A stretch of DNA of 12,456 nt from JAJZCD01 sp964570005. Its GTDB lineage: Bacteria > Patescibacteriota > Saccharimonadia > Saccharimonadales > UBA4665. This document shows positions 5,254 to 11,607 of the stretch, piece by piece. The position numbers and the translations under genes are program-made. The stretch lies in contig CAZMWE010000033.1 in NCBI GenBank assembly GCA_964570005.1, positions 1 through 12,456 on the forward strand. Direction: 5' to 3'. The stretch's first letter is position 1, and the number at the start of each line of letters is the position of its first letter. The notes beneath the pieces are model-generated. The model was not told the origin of the DNA and ran no database searches. It saw nothing but the letters and a program-made list of their open reading frames with translations.

Positions 5254-5455
5254 AGGCGTTGACGCGGACTCACCAACCGCCGAGCCGAAGTCTTCAGGGA
5301 ATAGACGCTAAACAATCCTAACGAGCGCCCGAGGTCTGCGTGGAAACCGCAAGCCCGGGAAGTCCGGTGGAACCACCCGCACGGCTTTGGCCGCAGCAGG
5401 GCCCGAGACATGAGACATATGCGTATATTTATATACATGCGTCTCATGTCTTTTT
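5254..5455 (+). promoter_or_regulatory. Structured thrS leader with T-box-like antiterminator and terminator
   Basis: About 200 nt between a promoter and a terminator, just ahead of thrS. Helices visible: a base stem GGCGUU (5255-5260)/GACGCU (5304-5309, with G-U ends); a long hairpin 5328-5359 (CCCG-A-GGUCUGCG with CGCAAGCC-CGGG, closing loop UGGAAAC); then two mutually exclusive states. In one, GUCCGG (5362-5367) pairs with CCGAGAC (5403-5409, one bulged A), leaving UGGAACC (5368-5374) as a bulge above a CCC/GGG stem and a CGGC-UUUG-GCCG hairpin. This is the T-box antiterminator layout with the canonical UGGNACC bulge. In the other, bases 5406-5416 form the terminator. UGGA complements the UCCA end of tRNA-Thr (U73). 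I could not place a canonical Stem I or a Thr specifier loop with confidence, so T-box identity is an inference. Confidence 0.6.
5406..5455 (+). terminator. Attenuator-type terminator in the thrS leader
   Basis: AGACATGAGAC (5406-5416) pairs with GTCTCATGTCT (5441-5451) and continues imperfectly inward through ATG and TATA pairs. Five T's follow (5451-5455). It stands 31 bases before thrS with no clear promoter after it, so thrS expression should depend on read-through. Confidence 0.85.
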
Positions 5456-5486
5456 AATTTCTAAATAATGCAAGGAGACTGAAGTA

Positions 5487-7346
5487 ATGTCCGAGAAACA
5501 ACCTGACGATCAACTGTATGCCATGCGCCATAGCCTGGCACACATTATGGCGAGTGCCATCCAGCATCTGTGGCCAAATGTAAAGCTCGGTGTAGGGCCG
5601 GTGATTGAAAACGGCTTTTACTACGATGTTGATCTGGAAGACGACCAACTTTCGGTTGGTGACTTTGAGCGCATCGAGGCCGAAATGCATAAGATCATTA
5701 AGGCGGCCGAGCCGTTTGAGCGGATTGAGATGCCGATACTGGATGCCATTGACTGGGCACGTCAAAACGAGCAGCCGTACAAAGAGGAGTTACTCAATGA
5801 TCTGCAGCGTGCCGGGACCACCGTTGCCAAAGACCTGGATGCGACTGAGCTCGGGCTGCCCGCAGATGGCACGGCCAAGATGGATAAGGTGTCGTTTTAC
5901 CGGAACGGTGACTTTACCGACTTGTGCCGGGGCCCGCATGTAGTTTCAACTAACAAGGTTGGCGCCTTTAAACTGATGCGTGTGGCCGGTGCCTATTGGC
6001 GCGGCAAAGAAACTAACCCGCAAATGCAGCGCGTCTACGGCGTGGCGTTTGCCACTCCCAAGGAACTCCGACAGTATCTCGATATGCTCGAGGAGGCCAA
6101 AAAACGCGATCACCGCAAGCTTGGGCAGGAACTTGATCTATTTGTATTTAGTGATTTAGTCGGGCAGGGGCTGCCGCTTTGGACGCCGCGAGGCACGGTT
6201 CTCAAGAATGAACTGGATCGGTTCGTGCAGGAACTTCGCAACGCAGCGGGTTTTCAGCAGGTAACCACGCCGCACATAACTAAAAAAGATCTCTACGAGG
6301 CGAGTGGCCATTGGGCAAAGTTCAAAGACGAGCTGTTCCATATCAATACCCGTGAGGGTCATGAGTTTGCCATGAAGCCGATGAGCTGCCCGCACCATGC
6401 GCAGATATATGCCTCGCAGCCTCGCAGCTATCGGGATCTGCCCATCAGGTATCGTGAGACGGCCATGGTTTACCGCGATGAACAGAGTGGAGAACTCGGT
6501 GGCTTAAGCCGTGTCCGTGCGATTACGCAAGATGATGCGCATATCTTTTGCCGCACTAGTCAGATAGAGGAGGAAGCATTTAAGCTGTGGGATGTCATCG
6601 AGACATTCTATAAAGGAACCGGTTTTTCGGAGCTGAAGTATCGTCTCTCGACGCATGACCCTGATAACATGACAGGGTATGCGGGCGGCGCGGAGAAGTG
6701 GGAATCCAGCGTAGCACAGCTGGAGAACATCCTGAAGGCCAAAGTTGGCTCGGGCTATTTTGTTGGAGTGGGCGAGGCAGCTTTTTACGGACCGAAGATA
6801 GACTTTATGGCCAAAGATGCGCTCGGCCGTGAGCACCAGGTGGCGACGATTCAACTCGATTTCAACCAGCCCGAAGGGTTTGACCTGACATGCACCAACG
6901 AAGACGGCGAAGATGAGCGGATTGTGATGCTGCACTGTGCGGTCATGGGGTCCCATGAGCGCTTTCTCTCCGTCTACATCGAACATACCGGTGGTAAGTT
7001 CCCGGTTTGGAACGCACCCGAGCAGGTGCGGCTCATCACAGTCAATCAGGAAGAGAAGACGGTTGCATTTGCCGATGATATTTTGCGACGTGCCGTAGAG
7101 CTTGGTTTGAGGGTAATGGTTGACAACAGCAACGAATCCGTCGGCAAGAAAATCCGCTCAGCCGAGATGTGGAAAGTACCGTATACACTGGTGATCGGCG
7201 AAAAGGAGATAGCCGGGGGTGAGCTAACACCGCGCATCCGTGGTGATCTTGCTGTAAATGAGGTATCGAATAGTTACACAACAGAGGAATTTCTGAAGAC
7301 AGTCGCGCATGAGGCCAAGAGCCGTGTAAGTAAGACGAGCCTGTAG
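5487..7346 (+). CDS. thrS: Threonyl-tRNA synthetase lacking the TGS domain
   Basis: The class II synthetase that charges tRNA-Thr, 619 residues. The protein starts at the editing domain: H15/H19 (HSLAH) and C147/H151 (CRGPH) are the hydrolytic site residues that remove mis-charged serine. The catalytic core follows from about residue 205, with the zinc ligands C301 (KPMSCPHH), H352 (DDAHIF) and H483 (MLHCAVMGSHERF), motif 2 (RYRETAMVYRDE, 321-332), motif 3 (GSHERF) and the C-terminal anticodon-binding domain (about 510-610). The roughly 60-residue TGS domain at the N-terminus of E. coli ThrS is absent. ATG 5487 is well set by an AAGGAG Shine-Dalgarno 10 bases upstream. It is the first gene of a cluster with the HAD, ATL and miaA genes and is probably controlled by the leader terminator. 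Confidence 0.97.
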   Translation: MSEKQPDDQLYAMRHSLAHIMASAIQHLWPNVKLGVGPVIENGFYYDVDLEDDQLSVGDFERIEAEMHKIIKAAEPFERIEMPILDAIDWARQNEQPYKEELLNDLQRAGTTVAKDLDATELGLPADGTAKMDKVSFYRNGDFTDLCRGPHVVSTNKVGAFKLMRVAGAYWRGKETNPQMQRVYGVAFATPKELRQYLDMLEEAKKRDHRKLGQELDLFVFSDLVGQGLPLWTPRGTVLKNELDRFVQELRNAAGFQQVTTPHITKKDLYEASGHWAKFKDELFHINTREGHEFAMKPMSCPHHAQIYASQPRSYRDLPIRYRETAMVYRDEQSGELGGLSRVRAITQDDAHIFCRTSQIEEEAFKLWDVIETFYKGTGFSELKYRLSTHDPDNMTGYAGGAEKWESSVAQLENILKAKVGSGYFVGVGEAAFYGPKIDFMAKDALGREHQVATIQLDFNQPEGFDLTCTNEDGEDERIVMLHCAVMGSHERFLSVYIEHTGGKFPVWNAPEQVRLITVNQEEKTVAFADDILRRAVELGLRVMVDNSNESVGKKIRSAEMWKVPYTLVIGEKEIAGGELTPRIRGDLAVNEVSNSYTTEEFLKTVAHEAKSRVSKTSL

Positions 7347-7351
7347 TTTTT

Positions 7352-7948
7352 ATGCGCAGACCTATTATAGCGATTGATGTAGACGATGTGCTGCTGGAGT
7401 CAGGGCCTGCTGTCATAGCCGATTACAATCGGCGTTTTGGCACACGACTGCCAGTTGGTGCCTATAACTCGGCTCACGATAGGCAAGCGTGGGGTGATGT
7501 TGACATAACAACGGCAATCCAGCGTGTGGACGACTTTGTATTGACGGCTGCGTTCATTGAGCGGGAGCCGCTACGTGAGGTTGCAGATGCTTTGGCCAAA
7601 CTAGCCGAGCGCTACGAACTACATGTGCTCACAGGTCGGAATGAGATAGTCGCTAAACTTACAAATGACTGGCTAGAGCGGTATTTTCCGGGGATATTCA
7701 GCTCAGTGAGCTTCTCCAATCTGTTCGTCCCGGAGAGAAGACGATCAAAAGGCGAAATGTGTGTGGAGCTGGGTGCCAGCTTTTTGATTGATGACCACCT
7801 CCTGCATGTCAAAAATGCGGCGGAATGCGGGCTCGGGGCGGTGCTTTTTGGGGATTATCCGTGGAACCGAGCTGACGTATTACCACTTGGCGTAGTGCGT
7901 TGTATCGATTGGTCGGCAGTGCTGGAGTATTTTGATGGAATCAATTGA
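7352..7948 (+). CDS. HAD-superfamily phosphatase, 5'(3')-nucleotidase-like
   Basis: The 198-residue protein shows all four HAD motifs: DVDDVLLE with nucleophile D9 and acid/base D11, a TGR motif with T94, lysine K133 (RSKGEM) and an acidic pair D147/D148 (FLIDDHLLH). Small cap, overall length and the DVDD start fit the cytosolic 5'(3')-deoxyribonucleotidase-like (NT5C-type) group, which removes phosphate from nucleoside monophosphates; the actual substrate is unknown. It starts 5 bases after the thrS stop without a clear Shine-Dalgarno, indicating translational coupling, and its end overlaps the next gene. It ends in TGA, showing that UGA is a stop here. Confidence 0.82.
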   Translation: MRRPIIAIDVDDVLLESGPAVIADYNRRFGTRLPVGAYNSAHDRQAWGDVDITTAIQRVDDFVLTAAFIEREPLREVADALAKLAERYELHVLTGRNEIVAKLTNDWLERYFPGIFSSVSFSNLFVPERRRSKGEMCVELGASFLIDDHLLHVKNAAECGLGAVLFGDYPWNRADVLPLGVVRCIDWSAVLEYFDGIN

Positions 7949-8315
7949 GCCTGGCTTTCGAGAGCGGGTCGAGGTACTGGTAGCGCAAATTCCGCGTGGG
8001 CGGGTGATGACATATGGACAGTTAGCAGCGCTCTGCGGCAATGCGCGAGCGGCGCGGATTGTAGGCGGAATCGCTCATTTTGGAGATCCGGCGTTGCCGT
8101 GGCAACGAGTAGTAAACAAGACTGGCGGATTAGCCGCAGGTTATCCCGGTGGTCGGCAGGCGCACGCGGAGCATTTGCGGACGGAGGGTGTGGCCGTGGA
8201 CCAAGACATGCGTGTGGGCGTGGAGCGCTTGCTGTGGTGGCCGCTGGGAACTAGCGGCGAGGACCGTAGGGCTAAGCTGGACAGTGGAGCATCCGAGCAA
8301 ATTCGGCTGGTATAA
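7935..8315 (+). CDS. Alkyltransferase-like protein (ATL): MGMT fold with Trp in place of the acceptor Cys
   Basis: The 126-residue protein is the C-terminal DNA-binding domain of O6-alkylguanine-DNA alkyltransferase. Typical parts are the helix-turn-helix segment GRVMTYGQLAALCGN (Tyr27 corresponds to the base-rotating tyrosine) and the arginine finger in AARIVGG (Arg41). The active-site motif PCHRV reads PWQRV, with Trp56 in place of the alkyl-accepting cysteine, which defines ATL proteins. These bind O6-alkylguanine without repairing it and hand the lesion to nucleotide excision repair. His, usual in both families, is Gln here. ATG 7935 (GGAG 8 bases upstream) overlaps the HAD gene by 14 bases. 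A TTG directly before it is the alternative start. Confidence 0.88.
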   Translation: MESIEPGFRERVEVLVAQIPRGRVMTYGQLAALCGNARAARIVGGIAHFGDPALPWQRVVNKTGGLAAGYPGGRQAHAEHLRTEGVAVDQDMRVGVERLLWWPLGTSGEDRRAKLDSGASEQIRLV

Positions 8316-8325
8316 ATAGTTGTAA

Positions 8326-9240
8326 ATGAGTCAACGAAATAACACTTTAAAAAGTGAAAAAACGTCGCAGAAGCTGCCGCCGCTTGTAGTAATCGTGGGC
8401 GAGACTGCCAGCGGTAAATCGGCGCTGGCGATGGAGTTGGCCGAGCAGTTTGACGGCGAAATTATCTGCGCCGACAGCTGGACGGTCTACCGGGGATTCG
8501 ATATTGGCACAGCCAAACCGACGCCAGAAGACCAGGCCAAAATTCCGCATTACCTCCTGGATGTGGCCGACCCGGCCGAAGGGTTCAGCGCGGCAGTTTT
8601 CCAGCGGCTGGCCAAACAAGCAATTGCCGACATCTCGGCCCGAGGCAAGCTATCCATCATGGTCGGCGGCACGGGTTTGTATATAGATAGTGTGCTTTAT
8701 GATTACAGCTTTCTGCCGCCGTCTGACCCTGTCTTAAGGGCTGAGCTCAATGAGTTAAGCTTGGCCCAGCTGCTTACGCGGACTGATGAGCTTGAATTGG
8801 ACACAAGTGGTATCGACCTTCGTAATAAGCGGCGTATTATCCGGCTAATTGAAAATAATGGCGTCCGGCCAGGCAAGCATGCGCTACGGGATAATGCAGT
8901 AGTGTTGGGTATGGCTGTCGATCGAGAGCACTTGCGTGAACGAATTATGGCACGGGTCGACACGATGCTCACTAGTGGGCTTGAGGTGGAAGTCCAGACT
9001 TTGGCTGCATGTTATGGCTGGGATGTTGAGCCTATGAAGGGGATCGGCTACTGTGAGTGGGGTGAGTATTTTTCAGGCTCGCAGACATTGGATGCAGTGC
9101 GTGTGCGAATCATCAAGGCGACTATGGATTTGGCCAAACGTCAGCGCACCTGGTTCAAGCGCAATAGTAGTATTCAGTGGCTAAATGACCGAAGTAATGC
9201 TATAGATATTTTGACAACATTCTTGAACAAAACCAATTAG
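8326..9240 (+). CDS. miaA: tRNA dimethylallyltransferase
   Basis: The 304-residue product carries the MiaA signatures: P-loop GETASGKS (25-32), the ADSWTVYRGFDIGTAKP segment with catalytic-type Asp50, VGGTGLYIDSVL (113-124), and a C-terminal RQRTWFKRN motif. MiaA transfers a dimethylallyl group to N6 of A37 in tRNAs reading UNN codons, stabilising codon-anticodon pairing. The N-terminal 18 residues are an unconserved polar extension. The start has no clear Shine-Dalgarno and lies 10 bases after the ATL stop, so it is probably the last gene of the thrS cluster. A downstream promoter begins the next unit. Confidence 0.96.
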   Translation: MSQRNNTLKSEKTSQKLPPLVVIVGETASGKSALAMELAEQFDGEIICADSWTVYRGFDIGTAKPTPEDQAKIPHYLLDVADPAEGFSAAVFQRLAKQAIADISARGKLSIMVGGTGLYIDSVLYDYSFLPPSDPVLRAELNELSLAQLLTRTDELELDTSGIDLRNKRRIIRLIENNGVRPGKHALRDNAVVLGMAVDREHLRERIMARVDTMLTSGLEVEVQTLAACYGWDVEPMKGIGYCEWGEYFSGSQTLDAVRVRIIKATMDLAKRQRTWFKRNSSIQWLNDRSNAIDILTTFLNKTN

Positions 9241-9256
9241 ACCCTGCACTAAAACC

Positions 9257-9265
9257 TGCTACAAT
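9257..9265 (+). promoter_or_regulatory. Extended -10 promoter, probably giving a leaderless transcript
   Basis: TGC-TACAAT (9257-9265). Only six bases separate it from ATG 9272, so the predicted transcription start coincides with the start codon. The -35 (TTAGAC, 9237-9242) is poor. No Shine-Dalgarno precedes the gene. Confidence 0.6.
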
Positions 9266-9271
9266 GTAGCT

Positions 9272-9883
9272 ATGATTGAGCAATTGTTCGGCAGCAAGAC
9301 GAGGGTCAAATTGCTGCAGCTTTTTTACTCGAACCCGAATCGCTCGTTCTATGTCCGCGAAATCACACGCAAAATAGATGAACAAATCAACTCGGTGCGT
9401 CGCGAGCTAGCTAACCTGCTGAACGTGGGCATTATCACTAGCGACACCAGCAACAACAAAGTCTATTACGAGGTTGACCAGAAGTACGATTTTTTTGCAC
9501 CGCTCCAAGAAATTTTTGGAGGCGGCATCACAAAATCCCGTCCTAAAAGCACACCGCGAACCGCAAAGTCTATTGAACTGCCGCTGCACGACGATGTATC
9601 TGACCTCAAGGCTCTCGGTAACGTGGAAATCGCCGTATTGACCGGCCAGTTTACCCGTGACGACAGTGCCGGCGTGGACGTGCTGATTGTCGGCAACGTC
9701 AACAACAACGCCCTTAACAAATATGTGACCGAGCTGGAGCACCAGGAGGGCAAAGATCTGCGCTACACTGTGTTCTCGCTGGATGACTTTACCTATCGTT
9801 TACAAATCAAAGACCGGTTTACCGCTAATGTGCTCCGCGCCAAAAAACAGGTGCTGCTGGATAAACCGGGCTTGCTGAGCTAA
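9272..9883 (+). CDS. Winged-helix DNA-binding protein with a nucleotidyltransferase-like C-terminal half
   Basis: The 203-residue protein begins with LFGSKTRVKLLQLFYSNPNRSFYVREITRKI, a winged helix-turn-helix of the ArsR-like superfamily (about residues 1-75). After a basic, Pro/Thr-rich linker (about 86-100), a second domain (about 105-195) resembles the minimal-nucleotidyltransferase/antitoxin-type fold: GNVEIAVLTGQFTRDD...GVDVLIVGNVN. The usual catalytic GS...D-x-D is not clearly complete, so it is probably a sensor or regulatory domain rather than an enzyme. Proteins of this layout are, as far as I know, common in Patescibacteria. ATG 9272 fits the family N-terminus and appears leaderless. 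The next gene follows after a 14-base gap with a strong Shine-Dalgarno. Target genes are unknown. Confidence 0.8.
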   Translation: MIEQLFGSKTRVKLLQLFYSNPNRSFYVREITRKIDEQINSVRRELANLLNVGIITSDTSNNKVYYEVDQKYDFFAPLQEIFGGGITKSRPKSTPRTAKSIELPLHDDVSDLKALGNVEIAVLTGQFTRDDSAGVDVLIVGNVNNNALNKYVTELEHQEGKDLRYTVFSLDDFTYRLQIKDRFTANVLRAKKQVLLDKPGLLS

Positions 9884-9897
9884 GGAGGGATGACCTG

Positions 9898-10530
9898 ATG
9901 GACATGCAATTTTATGGAGCGGACTGCGTGGTTCTTTCCGGCAAACAGGCCAGAGTAGTGATTGATGATAACTTGGCGACTTTAGGCGCCAAAGATGTGG
10001 TCAAAGATGGTGACGTCTGCCTGTTTACAAGTGTTGAGCACCCGACCGTATCAGCTAAACCCAAGCTTGTCCTGGACATGCCGGGTGAATACGAGGTAAA
10101 CAACATCTCCATTTTGGGTGTGCAAACCCGGGGTCACATGGACGAAGAGGGCAAAAAGACGGCCACCATGTATAAGATTACCTGGGGTGAAACCAGGGTA
10201 CTTGTAGTCGGCCACGTTTTTCCGCGTCTCAGCGAGGACCAGCTGGAGGCCATTGGTATCGTGGACGTGATGTTCGTGCCGGTTGGCGGCAACGGCTACA
10301 CGCTGGACGCAACTGGTGCGTTGCAGCTCATTAAAGCCGTCGAGCCTAAAATAGTCATCCCGACCCATTATGAAGATGCGCGTCTGCACTACGAAGTGCC
10401 GCAAGTCGGACAGGAAGACGCGCTCAAAACCCTGAGCATGGAGCCAAAAGACCGCCTAAGCAAATTCCAATTCAAACCGGCTGAAGCTACAGATACCACT
10501 CAGTTGGTAGTGTTGGAGGCAGCGAAGTAA
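9898..10530 (+). CDS. Metallo-beta-lactamase-fold protein (UlaG/Lactamase_B_3-like) with degenerate metal site
   Basis: The 210-residue product follows the strand order of the UlaG-like MBL group: an N-terminal beta sandwich, LDMPGEYEV (60-67), GH at 105-106, IVDVMFVPVGGNGYTLDATGA (121-141, Asp137) and IPTHYED (154-160, His157). The HxHxDH metal-binding signature is missing; PGEYEV follows the first beta strands where the metal-dependent enzymes usually have it. It may hold one metal ion or none, and hydrolase activity is uncertain. Translation starts at ATG 9898 behind AAGGAGG, one of the strongest ribosome sites in the window, probably on the same transcript as the winged-helix gene. It ends before a strong terminator. 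Confidence 0.82.
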   Translation: MDMQFYGADCVVLSGKQARVVIDDNLATLGAKDVVKDGDVCLFTSVEHPTVSAKPKLVLDMPGEYEVNNISILGVQTRGHMDEEGKKTATMYKITWGETRVLVVGHVFPRLSEDQLEAIGIVDVMFVPVGGNGYTLDATGALQLIKAVEPKIVIPTHYEDARLHYEVPQVGQEDALKTLSMEPKDRLSKFQFKPAEATDTTQLVVLEAAK

Positions 10531-10564
10531 CAAGAACAACGACAGACTGCAAAGGTGACAAAAC

Positions 10565-10593
10565 AAAAAGCTCCGATAAGATCGGAGCTTTTT
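10565..10593. terminator. Bidirectional terminator between the MBL-fold gene and rpmB
   Basis: AAAAAGCTCCGAT (10565-10577) and ATCGGAGCTTTTT (10581-10593) form a perfect 13-bp stem with a 3-base loop. A and T tracts within the stem make it work for both convergent genes. Confidence 0.92.
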
Positions 10594-10614
10594 AAGCGAG
10601 GTCGGCTGATGGTT

Positions 10615-10806
10615 TTAGGCCAGAAGCCCCTTCTTCTTGAGAGTACGAATAGCCTGAGTGCTAATTTTTAAACGGACCTTCTTACCGTCGACCATAACAG
10701 TCTTGGCCTGAAGGTTTGGCTTCCAGACTTTTTTGGTGTGGCGCTGGCTGAAGCTGACATTATTGCCATATTGCTTGCCTTTACCGGTGAGTTCACATAT
10801 CTGCAT
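10615..10806 (-). CDS. rpmB: 50S ribosomal protein L28
   Basis: The 63-residue protein matches bacterial L28: CELTGKGKQYGNNVSFSQRHTKKVWKPNLQ at the N-terminus and a basic C-terminal ISTQAIRTLKKKG. L28 is a late-assembling large-subunit protein. The single cysteine at residue 4 indicates a form without a zinc knuckle. ATG 10806 is preceded by GAGGA at good spacing. It is a single-gene unit between its own near-consensus promoter and a shared terminator, divergent from the peptidase gene. Confidence 0.96.
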   Translation of the reverse strand: MQICELTGKGKQYGNNVSFSQRHTKKVWKPNLQAKTVMVDGKKVRLKISTQAIRTLKKKGLLA

Positions 10807-10832
10807 GAGTTTGTCCTCTAGTTCAGAAATCT

Positions 10833-10861
10833 ATTTTACCTGAATAACAGGGAAGAGTCAA
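10833..10861 (-). promoter_or_regulatory. rpmB promoter
   Basis: Read on the minus strand: TTGACT (10861-10856), 17 bases, and TAAAAT (10838-10833). The predicted start is near 10826, leaving about 20 bases of leader with the Shine-Dalgarno. Confidence 0.75.
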
Positions 10862-10879
10862 CCAGTTCACGCTCATGGA

Positions 10880-10888
10880 TGTTATACT
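10880..10888 (+). promoter_or_regulatory. Extended -10 promoter of the M50 peptidase gene
   Basis: TGT-TATACT (10880-10888), no good -35. The predicted start is near 10895, only about six bases before ATG 10901, so the GGAG at 10891-10894 may or may not be part of the mRNA. Confidence 0.55.
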
Positions 10889-10900
10889 TAGGAGCGAAGT

Positions 10901-11515
10901 ATGTTAGGGAGTCTGAACCTTACCACTGTCGTTATTGTGCTGATCTGCTTGGTGGTGAGCATGACTGTCCATGAGTTTATGCATGCCTATGTGGGCTTTA
11001 AGCTTGGTGATACGACTGCCATGGAGCATGGGCGGATTAGCTTTAACCCGCTACATCATATTGATCCCTTCATGACACTAGTGTTGCCTGCCATTACGCT
11101 GCTGGTGCTGCATGCTCCGTTTTTGGCAGCTAAGCCGGTACCGTTTGATCCGCGCTACGTTAAATACGGTGAGTATGGGGCGGCGTTGCTTGCGCTGGCG
11201 GGGCCTGCGAGTAATCTAGTGCTGGCACTTTTAGGGGCAGCGCTCCTAAGAAGCGTCGACCTTGGCGTGCTGCTTGGTCAGGCTGTTTTTATTTTTGTGG
11301 AGCTCAATGTATGGTTGGCGATTTTTAACCTGATTCCGATCCCGCCGCTTGACGGCTCACGCGTCTTATACGCGTTTGCTCCTGAAGTAGTCCAGGACTT
11401 TATGCAACAAATTGAGCCGTATGGCTTCTTCATAATCGTTATACTTGTACTGTGGGGAGGTGGCTCAAATTTGCTCGGGAACCTGAGTCAATCCCTGCTG
11501 AATCTGTTAGTTTAA
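10901..11515 (+). CDS. Site-2 protease family (M50) membrane metallopeptidase
   Basis: The 204-residue integral membrane protein carries the intramembrane zinc-protease signatures: HEFMH at 24-28 inside the first helix (zinc ligands H24 and H28, catalytic E25), and FNLIPIPPLDGSRV at 142-155, where Asp151 is the third ligand. NPLHHIDPFMT, AKPVPF and GPASN mark it as the short, PDZ-less branch often annotated as YwhC-like or SREBP-type M50. About five hydrophobic segments fill the remainder. Such proteases cut membrane-embedded substrates, often in regulated proteolysis, but the substrate cannot be inferred and no anti-sigma factor is nearby. It is preceded by GGAG and followed by about 330 bases without a protein gene. 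Confidence 0.93.
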   Translation: MLGSLNLTTVVIVLICLVVSMTVHEFMHAYVGFKLGDTTAMEHGRISFNPLHHIDPFMTLVLPAITLLVLHAPFLAAKPVPFDPRYVKYGEYGAALLALAGPASNLVLALLGAALLRSVDLGVLLGQAVFIFVELNVWLAIFNLIPIPPLDGSRVLYAFAPEVVQDFMQQIEPYGFFIIVILVLWGGGSNLLGNLSQSLLNLLV

Positions 11516-11596
11516 CAGATCATATTCTATTGTTATAAATGCAACGTTATGGTTCGATTTTAGATTTTCTCTTTTTAGTATGGGGCTGCAGCGGAG

Positions 11597-11602
11597 TATA
11601 AT
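11597..11602 (+). promoter_or_regulatory. -10 element of the structured RNA upstream of tRNA-Pro
   Basis: A perfect TATAAT; the -35 region 17 bases upstream is AT-rich but poor (TTTAGT, 11574-11579). The predicted start at about 11609 falls one base before the first helix of the RNA. Confidence 0.5.
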
Positions 11603-11607
11603 ACATG

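Noticed and set aside
5232..5447. Minus-strand 71-codon frame in the thrS leader
   Set aside because: It is the reverse of a structured RNA between a promoter and a terminator, has no ribosome site, and its composition is unlike a protein.
5254..5455. RNase P RNA, 4.5S/SRP RNA, 6S RNA or tmRNA as the identity of the thrS leader RNA
   Set aside because: No GAGGAAAGUCC-type P4 strand, no CCGGAAGGNAGCAG SRP apical motif, no tRNA-like ends with a tag ORF, and no single long rod with a central bubble. The terminator directly before thrS favours a cis-acting leader.
9272..9883. Active MNT-type nucleotidyltransferase (antitoxin-like enzyme)
   Set aside because: The second domain resembles the fold, but a complete GS...DxD catalytic set is not visible, so only a regulatory or sensing role is suggested.
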